A stretch of 64,000 nt of DNA from Hymenobacter terricola (GCF_017921975.2 NZ_JAGEMO020000007.1:186001-250000); one strand, 5' to 3'; positions 49,258 through 58,556 are shown, counted from the stretch's first letter. The notes: generated from the sequence alone by a model not told the origin. Numbers and translations are program-made.

Positions 49258-50869
49258 CGATATAGATAACGCGTTCCAACGGCTCAACCCGCCGGAACCG
49301 GAGCCTACGCCCTTCCCCCTGGATGCCTGGCTGCGCCTCGAAACGCAGCTGGACAAAGCAGTGATTGAGCGCGCCGTGCGGCAGAAGCTGCTGCGGTTTT
49401 TCGCGGCCGAGGTGGTGATAGTCGCGTTGGTAGCCCTGGGCTGGCTGCTGTGGCCCGTAGGCACTGCCGCACCGGCTGCCAAGGAGAAGGAAGCCGCGAC
49501 AGCGGCAACTGGCGCCCGCACCACGCTCGCCACTGCCAGCCCCATCGAGCCAGTCAACCATGCCAAAAATATCCCGGCTGTAGTTAAAACTGCCGTTTCT
49601 CCTGCTTCATCCGCAGCTCCAGCTACCGGGGCGGCCACGCCTGGGGCCGTGGTTACGGCAGCTGCCCCCGCTCCGGTTGCGACTACGGAAGCACTTGCCC
49701 CTGACAAGCACGCTGCTGCGCCCCGGCTGCTTGCCGCCATTATTCCTGACATCCGCCGCAAGCACCCGGCGGCAAAAGAACACCCCGCCGAAAGCCGTGC
49801 CGTAGCTGCCGCGTTGGCAGCGGGTGGTAATAGCTCGACGGCTTCGCATACCCGTACCCGCCTTTATCAGGCCACGGATGAAACCAAAGCGGCCGGGACG
49901 TCCCGGCTCGCAACCACCGCGGCTGCCGTTAATGCGGGCGCGTTGTCCGCCTCAAACGCAGCGAGCCACGGTGCATTGGCACACGGCAAACCGTATTCTG
50001 CCGAGGTGCGCACGGCTGCTTTGGGCCGCCGCACCGCCGGCCGGTCACGCAACCAGGAGCGCGAAGTAGCAGCCAAAACCGCAGCCAATTCATCCGCAAC
50101 CAGCAAATCCGCTACTATATCCGCTGAGAACAACGTTGCTGCCACTGATTTTGCAGCCCCGGCGTTGCGGGCCGTTGCCCTGGCGCCGGCTGATGCAACT
50201 GCTCTACCCACCCCGCTGGCAACCGTGGCCGTAGCCGAGACTCCTGCCAAAGCCGAGGTGCCAACGCCCGTGCGGCAACCCCGCTTTTACGTGGGCCTGG
50301 TAGCCGCGCCCGATGTAACCACCGTGAAATTTGCCAGCGTGGAAAGCCCGCTGCCTAACCTGGGCATCACGCTGGAATACCGCCTCACCAGCCGCCTGCG
50401 CGTGAGCACCGGGGTATTACGGGCGAAAAAGCAGTACATGGCGCGGCGCGATGATTACGACTGGGGCACCTACAAGACCATGGTTTACAGGCACGATTTT
50501 GAGGATGTGGACGGCACCTGCACCGTGCTCGACATCCCGCTGAACCTGCGCTACGACCTCCTCTCGCGGCCCACTTACAACCTTTTCGGCAGCATCGGCC
50601 TGTCCTCGTTCTTCATGCAGCGCGAACGGTACACCTACGATTACTGGGAAAACAACATGTCCAAGGTGTGGGACGGTGGCGACATCATCAACCAAAACCG
50701 GCACCTGCTCAGCCTCCTCAACCTGTCGGTGGGCTACGAGCGCCGCCTGAGCAGCCACTGGCGCCTGCAGGCCGAGCCTTACTACAAGCTGCCCCTGGGC
50801 GGCGTGGGCGCGGGCAAGGTGAAACTGACCAGCGCCGGCGTATTCCTCGGGGTGAAGTACGGCTTCTAA
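49244..50869 (+). CDS. predicted dual membrane-spanning anti-sigma factor with C-terminal beta-barrel
   Basis: 541 residues from the ATG at 49244. The acidic/Pro-rich cytoplasmic head (1-50; DIDNAFQRLNPPEPEPTPFP) is the place where an anti-sigma segment would be. One membrane helix lies at about 53-71. A 270-residue Ala/Thr/Pro/Lys-rich linker is of low complexity. A C-terminal beta-barrel-like domain (about 345-541; FYVGLVAAPDVTTVKF, GITLEYRLTSRLRVSTGVLR, ending GVFLGVKYGF) has the aromatic last residue of outer-membrane proteins. This layout is that of the dual membrane-spanning anti-sigma (Dma) proteins known in Bacteroides. It should hold the sigma factor inactive and report outer-membrane state. 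No catalytic motif is seen. Confidence 0.8.
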   Translation: MWSDNDIDNAFQRLNPPEPEPTPFPLDAWLRLETQLDKAVIERAVRQKLLRFFAAEVVIVALVALGWLLWPVGTAAPAAKEKEAATAATGARTTLATASPIEPVNHAKNIPAVVKTAVSPASSAAPATGAATPGAVVTAAAPAPVATTEALAPDKHAAAPRLLAAIIPDIRRKHPAAKEHPAESRAVAAALAAGGNSSTASHTRTRLYQATDETKAAGTSRLATTAAAVNAGALSASNAASHGALAHGKPYSAEVRTAALGRRTAGRSRNQEREVAAKTAANSSATSKSATISAENNVAATDFAAPALRAVALAPADATALPTPLATVAVAETPAKAEVPTPVRQPRFYVGLVAAPDVTTVKFASVESPLPNLGITLEYRLTSRLRVSTGVLRAKKQYMARRDDYDWGTYKTMVYRHDFEDVDGTCTVLDIPLNLRYDLLSRPTYNLFGSIGLSSFFMQRERYTYDYWENNMSKVWDGGDIINQNRHLLSLLNLSVGYERRLSSHWRLQAEPYYKLPLGGVGAGKVKLTSAGVFLGVKYGF

Positions 50870-50998
50870 CGCTGGCGCATTTCGGCGCAGCGGGCACGGC
50901 CAGGGGACGAAGCCGCACGCCTCCGCCTAACTTACATGCTGTCAGGCTGCCCTATTAGCTGGCGGAGCTGCTTTCGTTTCTTTCATTTCCAGTTTTTG

Positions 50999-51406
50999 AT
51001 GACGTCCGATATGTTCGTTTCCCATTCATTCTCTACATCTTTCCGGCTCGGGCTCATGGGCGCGGCGGCGCTGGTCCTCGGCCTCGCGGCGGGCTGCTCG
51101 TACTCGCACGGCGACCCCGCCCCAACCTGCGATGTGGCCCACGAAACCATCACCTACGCCGGGGTTATTGCGCCCATTTTCAGTGCCAATTGCCTGCGGT
51201 GCCACGGCAGCAGCGTGGCGGCCACGCTGGGCGGCGGCAACGATTTCAGCACCTACACTGCCGTGAGCCGCTACCCGCAAAACAACCTGCTGGGCTGCAT
51301 CCGGCACGACCCCGGCTACATTGCCATGCCCGAAGACGGCGGCAAGATTTCGACCTGCGACATTCAACGCATTGAGGCCTGGTATGCGCTGGGCAAGCCC
51401 CAATAA
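50999..51406 (+). CDS. exported c-type cytochrome-like protein, single haem
   Basis: 135 residues from the ATG at 50999; an ATG at 51011 is an alternative. The signal ends in a lipobox (LAAGC, Cys33), so it is a likely lipoprotein. The mature part has one CxxCH haem motif (CLRCH, 65-69) in the context PIFSANCLRCHGSS, and a Met in YIAMPEDGG that may be the axial ligand. Extra Cys residues (100 and 120) are unusual. It is followed by YceI and DUF5777 genes 23 and 40 bases apart, as in many Bacteroidota. It probably transfers electrons in the periplasm. Confidence 0.82.
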   Translation: MTSDMFVSHSFSTSFRLGLMGAAALVLGLAAGCSYSHGDPAPTCDVAHETITYAGVIAPIFSANCLRCHGSSVAATLGGGNDFSTYTAVSRYPQNNLLGCIRHDPGYIAMPEDGGKISTCDIQRIEAWYALGKPQ

Positions 51407-51429
51407 CCCTTCTCCTCCCTCCTCCTGCT

Positions 51430-52023
51430 ATGAAACGGCCTTTTTTTCTGCTCCTGCCCACCTTGCTCTTGCTTACCGGACTGAGCTACTCCCACGCCCA
51501 GGGCAAGTACCTGACCAAAACGGGCCGCGTGTCGTTCTTTTCGGCCACCCCGATTGAAGACATTGAGGCCAAAACCCAGCAGGTGGCGGCCGTGCTCGAT
51601 TTTGGCACCGGCCAGCTGGCCTTCACCCTGCCCGTCAAGAGCTTCGTGTTCAGGCGCACCCTCATGCAGGAGCATTTCAACGAGAACTACATTGAGTCGG
51701 ATAAATTTCCGAAGGCCACTTTTTCGGGGCACTTCGTGGGGTTCGACGCGGCCACGCTGGGTGCCGCCGGGCCGCACAACGTGCAAGTGGATGGCGACCT
51801 GACCCTGCACGGCGTGACGCGCCACGTGCAGGTGCCCGCCAGCGTGGAGCTGAAGGGCAACCAAGTGCTGGCCTTTGCCACGTTTCCGGTGGCCTCGGCC
51901 GATTACAACATTGAAATCCCCCTGCTGGTGCGCAACAACATTGCCAAAACCGTGACCGTGCGCGTGGCCCTCGCCTGCGACCCCGTGGCGGGCGCAGTGG
52001 GCGCCAGCACGGAACCGCGCTAA
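51430..52023 (+). CDS. YceI-family periplasmic protein
   Basis: 197 residues with a signal peptide (FLLLPTLLLLTGLSYSHAQ) and a lipocalin-like YceI domain: GRVSFFSATPIEDIEAKTQQ, FVFRRTLMQEHFNENYIESD, KFPKATFSGHFVGFD, and LTLHGVTRHVQVP. Family members bind isoprenoid-type lipids. It lies in the cytochrome, YceI, DUF5777 gene order common in Bacteroidota, so it may bind a quinone-like or lipid partner of the cytochrome (inference). Confidence 0.9.
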   Translation: MKRPFFLLLPTLLLLTGLSYSHAQGKYLTKTGRVSFFSATPIEDIEAKTQQVAAVLDFGTGQLAFTLPVKSFVFRRTLMQEHFNENYIESDKFPKATFSGHFVGFDAATLGAAGPHNVQVDGDLTLHGVTRHVQVPASVELKGNQVLAFATFPVASADYNIEIPLLVRNNIAKTVTVRVALACDPVAGAVGASTEPR

Positions 52024-52063
52024 TTTCACGTCCCTCCGTCCGCCGTATTCCCACTTATTTTCC

Positions 52064-52984
52064 ATGAGCCGTAACGTGTACTCTTCGCCTTTTTTTGCGG
52101 GCCTGCTGCTGGCGGCTTGTGCCTTCGCCCGCCCGGCCCACGCCCAAACCGACCTGCTGAGCGACCTCGAAAAACAAACCGCCGACTCGACCACGCGCGA
52201 GGTGGTGCGGGCCACTTTCAAGGGCACGCACATCATCAATTCGCAGTCGATTGAGACGCCGGGCAAGGGCACGCTGGCCTTCCTCATTCAGCACCGCTTC
52301 GGCACGCTGAATAGCGGTGCGTACAACTTTTTCGGGCTCGACCAGGCCGTGCTGCGCCTCAGCTTTGAGTACGGCCTGACCGACCGGCTGGCCGTGGGCG
52401 TGGGCCGCACCAACATCGAGAAGACGTTTGACGGCTTTGTGAAGTACAAGGCCCTGCAGCAAACCACCGGCGTGCGGCCCGTGCCGGTGTCGGTCACGCT
52501 GTTTGCGTCGTCGGCCATCACCACGCTCAAGTTTGGCACCGTGCCGAATGTGCCCGACCGCAGCACCGCCTCGCGGGTCGATTATGCCTACCAGGTGCTC
52601 ATTGCCCGCAAGTTCAGCCCCGGCCTGTCGGTGCAGCTCATGCCCACGCTTATTCACCGCAACTACGTGGCCCTGGCCGGCATGCAGAACGACGTGTACG
52701 CCATCGGCGCGGGCCTGCGCCAGAAGGTGAGCAAGCGCATCGCCCTCACCGCCGATTATTTCTACGTGCTGCCCGGCTACGCGGCCGACAACTTCCGCAA
52801 CGCCCTGGGCGTGGGCGTCGACATCGAAACCGGCGGGCACGTCTTCCAGCTGCACTTCACCAACGCGCAGGGCATGACCGAGAAATTCTTCGTGCCCCAG
52901 ACTTTCGGCAATTTCTTCAACGGCGACATTTATTTCGGCTTCACCGTGGCGAGAAACTTCACCATCAAGTCGCAGCTGAAATAG
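52064..52984 (+). CDS. DUF5777-family outer-membrane beta-barrel protein
   Basis: 306 residues with a signal peptide (FFAGLLLAACAFARPAHAQ). The mature part is beta-rich with repeated amphipathic strands (LAFLIQHRFGTLNSGAYNFF, LRLSFEYGLTDRLAVGVGRT, GVDIETGGHVFQLHFTN) and is typical of the DUF5777 barrel family. No enzymatic motif is seen. It is the last gene of the cytochrome/YceI group and probably sits in the outer membrane. A diverged palindrome and a terminator follow. Confidence 0.85.
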   Translation: MSRNVYSSPFFAGLLLAACAFARPAHAQTDLLSDLEKQTADSTTREVVRATFKGTHIINSQSIETPGKGTLAFLIQHRFGTLNSGAYNFFGLDQAVLRLSFEYGLTDRLAVGVGRTNIEKTFDGFVKYKALQQTTGVRPVPVSVTLFASSAITTLKFGTVPNVPDRSTASRVDYAYQVLIARKFSPGLSVQLMPTLIHRNYVALAGMQNDVYAIGAGLRQKVSKRIALTADYFYVLPGYAADNFRNALGVGVDIETGGHVFQLHFTNAQGMTEKFFVPQTFGNFFNGDIYFGFTVARNFTIKSQLK

Positions 52985-53001
52985 GTCTTTATGCTAATAA
53001 A

Positions 53002-53107
53002 GAACGTCATGCAGAGTGCAACGAAGCATCTCGCATGTGGTAGTAATCCAACCGATTGAAATTAGTGGTAGCACGCGAGAGGCTTCGCTGCGCTCTGCAT
53101 GACGTTC
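53002..53107. repeat. long palindromic repeat, copy 4 (diverged)
   Basis: Arms of about 33 bases (53002-53034 with 53075-53107) with mismatches; the core reads GTCATGCAGAGTGCAACGAA rather than GTCATGCTGAGC. It has the same ends (GAACGTCATG...CATGACGTTC) as copies 1 and 3. Confidence 0.8.
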
Positions 53108-53110
53108 GAA

Positions 53111-53156
53111 AAGTTGAAAAGGCCCGCCTGAATCGTCAGGCGGGCCTTTTCAACTT
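53111..53156. terminator. bidirectional terminator between convergent genes
   Basis: A perfect 21-base stem (53111-53131 with 53136-53156) and a 4-base loop, with A/T runs on both sides of a GC core (GGCCCGCCTGA). It separates the rightward DUF5777 gene from the leftward Nfu gene and can serve both. Confidence 0.85.
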
Positions 53157-53175
53157 TTAACTCTTCCCTTTTAAC

Positions 53176-53778
53176 TTACACCAGAATGCCTTCGGCCACC
53201 ACGCTGGTCACCTCGGGCACCATGCGCTTGAGCAGGTTTTCGATGCCGGATTTCAGAGTAACCGTAGCCGAGGGGCAGCCGGAGCACGAGCCTTGCAGGT
53301 TCACGGTCACGATGCCTTCGTGGTAGCTTTTGAAGGTGATGTTGCCGCCGTCCTGCTCCACGGCGGGGCGCACGTAGTTATCGAGCAGGTCGATGACTTT
53401 CTGGGCAATCTGGCCTTCCTGCTGGGTGGGGTCGCCGGCGGTGGCGGCCTGGGCAGCCTTCTGCTCGGCGGCGGGGTCGACCAGGAAAATGGGGCCACCG
53501 GCCTCCACGTAGCTTTTCAGGAACTGGCGCAGCTCCGGGATGAGCTGGGTCCAGGCCAATTCGGGCTGGCTTTTGGTGACGGTGACGAAGTTCTGGGCGA
53601 TGAACACGCGGCCCACGTAGTCGAACCCGAACAGCTCCTGCGCCAGCGGCGAGTTGGCAGCGGCTTCGAGGTTGGGATAATCCACGCTCACGCCATCGGC
53701 CAGCAGGTTCGAGTTGAGGACAAACTTCATGCTCTCCGGGTTGGGAGAGGCTTCGGCATAAATGGAAACTGCAGACAT
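53176..53778 (-). CDS. NifU/Nfu-type Fe-S cluster scaffold protein
   Basis: 200 residues from the ATG at 53778. The N-terminal Nfu_N domain (about 1-95) has YAEASPNPESMKFV and LFGFDYVGRVFIAQNFVTVT. The C-terminal NifU domain (about 120-200) has VRPAVEQDGGNITF and the cluster-binding Cys pair 165/168 in GSCSGCPSATVTLK. It assembles or carries [4Fe-4S] clusters to target proteins in the cytosol. An upstream in-frame start at 53829 would add 17 unrelated residues. The Fe-S enzyme QueG is encoded further on in this window. Confidence 0.92.
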   Translation of the reverse strand: MSAVSIYAEASPNPESMKFVLNSNLLADGVSVDYPNLEAAANSPLAQELFGFDYVGRVFIAQNFVTVTKSQPELAWTQLIPELRQFLKSYVEAGGPIFLVDPAAEQKAAQAATAGDPTQQEGQIAQKVIDLLDNYVRPAVEQDGGNITFKSYHEGIVTVNLQGSCSGCPSATVTLKSGIENLLKRMVPEVTSVVAEGILV

Positions 53779-53883
53779 GGCTGGGGTGCTTAAAATCAAG
53801 GGGAACAATCGCGACACTGGCGGCTGCAAAGGTACAACCGCGCGGGGGCCGCAGAGGTTGCAAATGTACCTACATCATTCTAA

Positions 53884-54963
53884 CTACAGTTGGTTAGCGC
53901 GGGCGCGCAGCAGCAAATCAGCCAGCACCAGCTGGGTCATGGCTTCCACGATGGGCACGGCGCGGGGCAGCACGCAGGGGTCGTGGCGGCCCCGGCCCAC
54001 CAGCGTGATGGCCTCGCCCTGGTCGTTGATGGTTTGCTGGGGCTGGAGCAGCGTGGCCACGGGCTTGAAGGCCACCCGGAAATAAATATCCTGGCCGTTG
54101 GAGATGCCACCCTGGCTGCCGCCGCTGTGGTTGGTGCGGGTGCGCACGGCTCCGGTTTCGTCGGTATAAAATTCGTCGTTGTGCACCGAGCCGGGCAGCC
54201 TGGTGCCCGCGAAGCCGGAGCCGAACTCGAAGCCTTTCACCGCATTAATGCTGAGCAGGGCGTGGCCCAGCACGGCGGGCAACTTGTCGAACACGGGCTC
54301 GCCCAGGCCGGCCGGTACGTGGCGCGCCACGCCCGTAATCACGCCGCCCACGGTGTCGTGCGCCGCTTGCGCCTCGCGAATGCGGGCCTCCATCCGCACG
54401 GCGGTTTCGGGGTGCGGGCAGCGCACGGGGTTGCTGTCGATGAGACTCAAATCCAGCTCCGCATACTCCAGCGGCACTTCTACTTCGCCCACGGCCGAAA
54501 CATAGGCCACGGTGTCGATTCCGAAATGGGCCAGCAGCTGCGCGGCCACGGCGCCGGCGGCTACGCGCGCCGCCGTTTCGCGGGCTGAGCTGCGGCCGCC
54601 GCCGCGGTGGTCGCGCCGGCCGTACTTGGCGTCATAGGTGTAGTCGGCGTGGCTGGGGCGGTAGGCGTGCGCAATATGCGAGTAGTCGTCGGAGCGCTGG
54701 TCGGCGTTGGGAATAAACAGGCCGATGGGCGTGCCGGTGGTAAAGCCTTCGAACAGGCCCGACTGAATCTGGACCGTATCGGCCTCCTTGCGCGGCGTGG
54801 TGAGGTCGGACTGGCCGGGCCGGCGCCGGTCGAGCGCCGTCTGAATGTGGGCCGCGTCCACGGCCACCCCCGCCGGGCAGCCATCGATGATAACGCCGAT
54901 GCCCGCCCCGTGCGATTCGCCAAACGTGGTGATGCGAAAGAGGGAGCCAAAAGTATTGGACAT
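53884..54963 (-). CDS. aroC: chorismate synthase
   Basis: 359 residues, the normal length. Motifs: [14 protein letters not shown] at the start, [17 protein letters not shown], the signature [20 protein letters not shown], and [15 protein letters not shown]. It converts EPSP to chorismate in the shikimate pathway using reduced FMN, in the cytosol. An inverted repeat separates it from the upstream BatD-like gene on the same strand. Confidence 0.96.
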   Translation of the reverse strand: MSNTFGSLFRITTFGESHGAGIGVIIDGCPAGVAVDAAHIQTALDRRRPGQSDLTTPRKEADTVQIQSGLFEGFTTGTPIGLFIPNADQRSDDYSHIAHAYRPSHADYTYDAKYGRRDHRGGGRSSARETAARVAAGAVAAQLLAHFGIDTVAYVSAVGEVEVPLEYAELDLSLIDSNPVRCPHPETAVRMEARIREAQAAHDTVGGVITGVARHVPAGLGEPVFDKLPAVLGHALLSINAVKGFEFGSGFAGTRLPGSVHNDEFYTDETGAVRTRTNHSGGSQGGISNGQDIYFRVAFKPVATLLQPQQTINDQGEAITLVGRGRHDPCVLPRAVPIVEAMTQLVLADLLLRARANQL

Positions 54964-54970
54964 GGTATCT

Positions 54971-55050
54971 GTTGTTAGTTGTCGGTTGTTAGTTGTTAGT
55001 CGTTAGTGCCACTTCTTTTTCCTGACTACTAACAACCGACAACTAACAAC
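54971..55050. repeat. 22-base perfect inverted repeat upstream of aroC
   Basis: GTTGTTAGTTGTCGGTTGTT at the start of the left arm (54971-54992) is exactly complementary to 55029-55050. It contains repeated TTAGTTGT words and resembles elements at 38043 and 45255. It lies between two leftward genes. Confidence 0.7.
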
Positions 55051-55067
55051 TAATCTGCCCCGCAAAG

Positions 55068-56573
55068 CTAGCCCCGCCGCCCGGCCCGCCACCAGCCAAA
55101 GCCGGCCACGCCCGCCAGCCCCACCAGCAGCCAGTCGGCGTAGCGGCGCACGTTGCGGTACACATCGAGCGACTGGATGGTGGTATCGGCTTCGGCCAGG
55201 GCCGGACCGTAGAAGGGGTCATCCTCTGGCTTGGGCAGGGGCGCGGGCGCGGCCATTACGCCGCGCACCAGCGGCCGCACGCCGGGGCGCAGGGTGTCGT
55301 AGTGGGCCGTAGCGGGGTTGAACACGACGAGGCGCAGGAGGCTATCGAGCGGCAGCACGCCGGGCTGCTGCACCACCAGGCGGTAGCGAAACAGCTTGCG
55401 CCCCCCGCCCGGCGCGGGCTCCTCGCGCACCTCGGGGCCATACACTTCCAGGCCCGCGCGCGGTTCCATGGCCGGCGCCAGAATTGCCGACAGATTCCCG
55501 CGCCCCTCCACCCCAAACGTGTACGTGAACGACTCCCCCACCCGGAACGCGGTGCGGCTGATGGCCTCGTGCAATTTGTAGCTCCCCACCGCCACGGCGC
55601 CGTGCTCGGCCGCCTGCGGCAGGGGCCGCACCTGCACCGTGGCACCCGCCGAATAATACGTTTTGTACCCGGCCAGGCGGTTGTCCTGGCCCGCCTCGGG
55701 CTTTTTCAGGAACTTGAACTTCACCATGGTCAGGGCCAGAGGCGGGAAGTGCAGGGGCTGGGCCGTGAGGGGATAATACAGGTTTTCGGCCAGCCGGAAG
55801 CGTAGGTAGAGCTGCCCGGCCCAGCGCATGGTGTCCGGCGTGACGCTGGCTTCGGGGCCGGGCTCCTGCCAGGCGGTGGGCTGGTGCAGCTCGTGCAGCA
55901 ACGGCGGCAGTTGGTCATCGAAATCGTGAAACGCCAGCATGGCCTGGTCGGCGGGCTTGAGGAAGAAATACAGCCCCACGCGCACGTCTTCGCCCATGTA
56001 CACGCTGGGCCGGTCGGCCACCACGGCCATGAAGGCGTGGTCGGGCAGCTCCTGATAAAGCGCGGGCTTGGGCTTGCCAAATAGCTTGTCGAGGTCACCC
56101 ACGGCTTGCAGGGGCGCGGCCGGATTGGCCGGTTTGGTGAAGGTGCCCGGGTTGGCGGGCAGCGCGGCGCTCACCCGCACGGTGGCGCCCCCGCCGCGCA
56201 GCACCACGCCGTTCACCGTTAGTTGGAAGGGCTTGATGACGTAGTCGCCCTCGCCGTAGGGCATGTAGCGCTGCGTGATGGTGAGGTCGGTGAAGCGGCG
56301 GCCCTGCACAATGCGGGTGGTGGTGGTGCTGGTCTTGCCGCTTTTCTTGAAGCCTTCCAGCTCCGGAAACTCCGAATATTTCTCCAGCGCCCCGCCCCGC
56401 AGCCGAAATCCCAGCGTGAACACGCCCGTGACGGGCAGCGTGGCCGGGCCAGGCACGAGGGCTACCTCGGCCGGGGCGGGCTGGGTAGCCGGCGGCGCGG
56501 CCTGCTGCGCACTGCACAGCCCTGCCCCCAACAGCCCCACCAGCACCCCTATCCACCCAAAAAGTCTTCCCAT
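55068..56573 (-). CDS. BatD-like membrane-anchored protein
   Basis: 501 residues from the ATG at 56573. A signal peptide (GWIGVLVGLLGAGLCSAQQ) leads to a large beta-rich periplasmic part with the BatD pattern (FTLGFRLRGGALEKYSEFPE, TDLTITQRYMPYGEGDYVI, FRVGESFTYTFGVEGRGNLS), and one C-terminal membrane helix (WLLVGLAGVAGFGWW) with a basic end. Bat proteins are linked to aerotolerance in Bacteroides and Leptospira and usually lie in bat operons with MoxR and VWA proteins; none is here. It is probably an isolated paralogue. Confidence 0.75.
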   Translation of the reverse strand: MGRLFGWIGVLVGLLGAGLCSAQQAAPPATQPAPAEVALVPGPATLPVTGVFTLGFRLRGGALEKYSEFPELEGFKKSGKTSTTTTRIVQGRRFTDLTITQRYMPYGEGDYVIKPFQLTVNGVVLRGGGATVRVSAALPANPGTFTKPANPAAPLQAVGDLDKLFGKPKPALYQELPDHAFMAVVADRPSVYMGEDVRVGLYFFLKPADQAMLAFHDFDDQLPPLLHELHQPTAWQEPGPEASVTPDTMRWAGQLYLRFRLAENLYYPLTAQPLHFPPLALTMVKFKFLKKPEAGQDNRLAGYKTYYSAGATVQVRPLPQAAEHGAVAVGSYKLHEAISRTAFRVGESFTYTFGVEGRGNLSAILAPAMEPRAGLEVYGPEVREEPAPGGGRKLFRYRLVVQQPGVLPLDSLLRLVVFNPATAHYDTLRPGVRPLVRGVMAAPAPLPKPEDDPFYGPALAEADTTIQSLDVYRNVRRYADWLLVGLAGVAGFGWWRAGRRG

Positions 56574-56845
56574 AATCGCTGGCTCGTTAGCGGCCCCTAA
56601 AAGTAGCTCCAAACACTGGAATCGACTTTTCAGTCAAAATCACAATTCCTTGCAATCAAAGAAATAACCCGTGTATAATTAAAAATGAGGGCCGAATGAA
56701 TCCTTATCCCCCTCAATCGCCGTATCTGCCCCCAACTCACCACATAGTTCTGGTTGTTTTCAATACAACGGGCCACTGGCACCGTGCGGAACCCTATTGT
56801 CTTTCCCCAGTTAGTTTAATTTTTTTACCTAACCACTCCATTCTC

Positions 56846-57568
56846 ATGTCCGATAACCTCCAGCCCCGCGGCGCCGACGATACCACGTTTGCCCAGCCGC
56901 TGTACACGCCCATCAAGCGGCGCTCCTTCTTCATGTATGCTGGCGCCACGGCCGGGGCCACGGCCCTCGTGCTGGCCGGCTGCTCCAAAGACAGCGACAC
57001 CACGCCCACCAGCAGCACCATCAGCCTGGGCACCGGCGATGTGGGCGTGTTGAACTACGCTTACGCTCTTGAGCAGCTCGAAGCTGCGTTCTATGCCAAA
57101 GTGGTGGCAACGCCCGCCACCGACTTTCAGACCGGTGAGCTGGCTTATTTCACCGAAGTAGCTGCCCACGAAGCCATTCACCGTAACTTCTTCAAGGCCG
57201 CAATCACCCGCGATGCTCCGGGCAAGCTGTTGCAGGACCTAACCCCGAACTTCACGAGCATCGACTTCACGAAGCGCCTCAGCGTGCTGACGACCGCCCA
57301 GACGTTTGAAGACCTGGGCGTGGCCGCCTACAACGGTGCGGGCATTCTCATCAAAACAGGTGCTTACCTGGTAATCGCCGGCCAGATTGTGTCGGTGGAA
57401 GCCCGCCACGCGGCTTATGTCCGTGAGCGCCTCGCGATAAACACGTTCTCTTCTTCGCCCCAGATTGATGCCAATGGCCTCGACAAAGCCATGATGCCGG
57501 TGGATGTTATTGCAGCGGCTCAAGCCTTTATCACGGAGAAGCTCGACGCCAGCACCGTTGGCAAATAA
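56846..57568 (+). CDS. ferritin-like domain protein, Tat-type lipoprotein (pair 1, type A)
   Basis: 240 residues from the ATG at 56846. The signal has a twin Arg followed by a hydrophobic run and lipobox (KRRSFFMYAGATAGATALVL...AGC), so export folded by Tat with lipidation is likely. The ferritin_2-type four-helix domain has a complete diiron ligand set: Glu in LEQLEAAFY, ExxH in HEAIHR, Glu in TFEDLGVAAY, and ExxH in SVEARHAAYVR. Proteins of this family are called desiccation-related or ferritin-like; the reaction is not established. It is 34 bases before the type B partner. Confidence 0.85.
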   Translation: MSDNLQPRGADDTTFAQPLYTPIKRRSFFMYAGATAGATALVLAGCSKDSDTTPTSSTISLGTGDVGVLNYAYALEQLEAAFYAKVVATPATDFQTGELAYFTEVAAHEAIHRNFFKAAITRDAPGKLLQDLTPNFTSIDFTKRLSVLTTAQTFEDLGVAAYNGAGILIKTGAYLVIAGQIVSVEARHAAYVRERLAINTFSSSPQIDANGLDKAMMPVDVIAAAQAFITEKLDASTVGK

Positions 57569-57602
57569 CCTCCCTTCCCTTCACTTGTAATCAATTTCTG
57601 TT

Positions 57603-58487
57603 ATGGATTTCTTCAAATTAATTGACCAGCTTTCGGAAGTGGACGCCGATGTTATGGGTCGCTTCGATTCGCGCCGCGCCGTGTTCAGCTCGTTGGGCAC
57701 TGCCGCCAAGCGCACGGCCTTGGCCGCTACGCCCCTGTTCCTGGGTGCAATATTCCAGAAGGCCTACGCCGGCACTACCTCTACCCCGGTAGAAGTGTTG
57801 CAGTACGCCCTCACCCTGGAGCTGTTCGAGCAGGACTTCTACGCCAAGGTGAAAGCCTCGTCGCAGTACGCCGGGGCTTCGGCCACCGACAAAGCCGCCA
57901 TCGACCAAATCAAAGGCCACGAAGATGCCCACGTTGCCCTGTTGCGCGGTGCCATCACCGGCCTGGGCGGCACGCCGGTAGCTGCTGCGCCGTTCAAAGC
58001 GGCGGTGTTTGCTACGCTCACCACCTTCAACGGCCCGGTTTATGGCACCAGCCAGCTCGGCATTGCCCAGCTGTTGGAAGACACCGGGGTGCGCGCCTAC
58101 AAAGGCCGCGCCGGCGAGCTGCTCGGCACTGCGCTGCTGACCACCGCCCTGCAAATCCACTCGGTGGAAGCCCGTCACGCCTCGAAAATCCGCCAGATGC
58201 GCGGCCAGAAGCCTTGGGTGAACCCCGGTGATGACGCAGTACTTCACCCCACTTATACCAGCGGCGTAACCGGCCCCACGTCGACCACCACTCCTTTCGG
58301 CTACGGCATCCCGGCGTACACCACTGCCAGCCCAACGGAGAACAACACGACGCAATCGGGGGTGGCAATCACCACGGCCCTGGGCGCTACTTACACGACT
58401 GCCGACGCGGCTGCTTCGTTCGACGAATACCTGCAAGCCGCCGAAGTACTCGATGCTTCGCGTGCCGGCGGCCTGGTAGGCGCTTAA
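57603..58487 (+). CDS. ferritin-like domain protein (pair 1, type B)
   Basis: 294 residues. The N-terminal part (MDFFKLIDQLSEVDADVMGR, then SRRAVFSSLGTAAKRTALAA) contains SRR followed by a hydrophobic stretch and resembles a Tat signal placed after an amphipathic leader. The ferritin-like helices carry all ligands: LTLELFEQDFY, HEDAH, QLLEDTGVRAY, and SVEARHASKIR. A C-terminal extension of 80 residues (Thr/Pro-rich, ending FDEYLQAAEVLDASRAGGL) is specific to type B. It probably forms a complex with the type A lipoprotein encoded upstream. Confidence 0.85.
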   Translation: MDFFKLIDQLSEVDADVMGRFDSRRAVFSSLGTAAKRTALAATPLFLGAIFQKAYAGTTSTPVEVLQYALTLELFEQDFYAKVKASSQYAGASATDKAAIDQIKGHEDAHVALLRGAITGLGGTPVAAAPFKAAVFATLTTFNGPVYGTSQLGIAQLLEDTGVRAYKGRAGELLGTALLTTALQIHSVEARHASKIRQMRGQKPWVNPGDDAVLHPTYTSGVTGPTSTTTPFGYGIPAYTTASPTENNTTQSGVAITTALGATYTTADAAASFDEYLQAAEVLDASRAGGLVGA

Positions 58488-58522
58488 TAGCCCTATTGGC
58501 CTTCCGAGGCGCTTAATTCTGG

Positions 58523-58556
58523 CAAAGCCGGCTCCGCTCACGCGGGGCCGGCTTTG
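58523..58556 (+). terminator. rho-independent terminator after pair 1
   Basis: CAAAGCCGGC (58523-58532) pairs with GCCGGCTTTG (58547-58556) and is followed by TTG. A near-identical hairpin follows pair 2. Confidence 0.65.
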
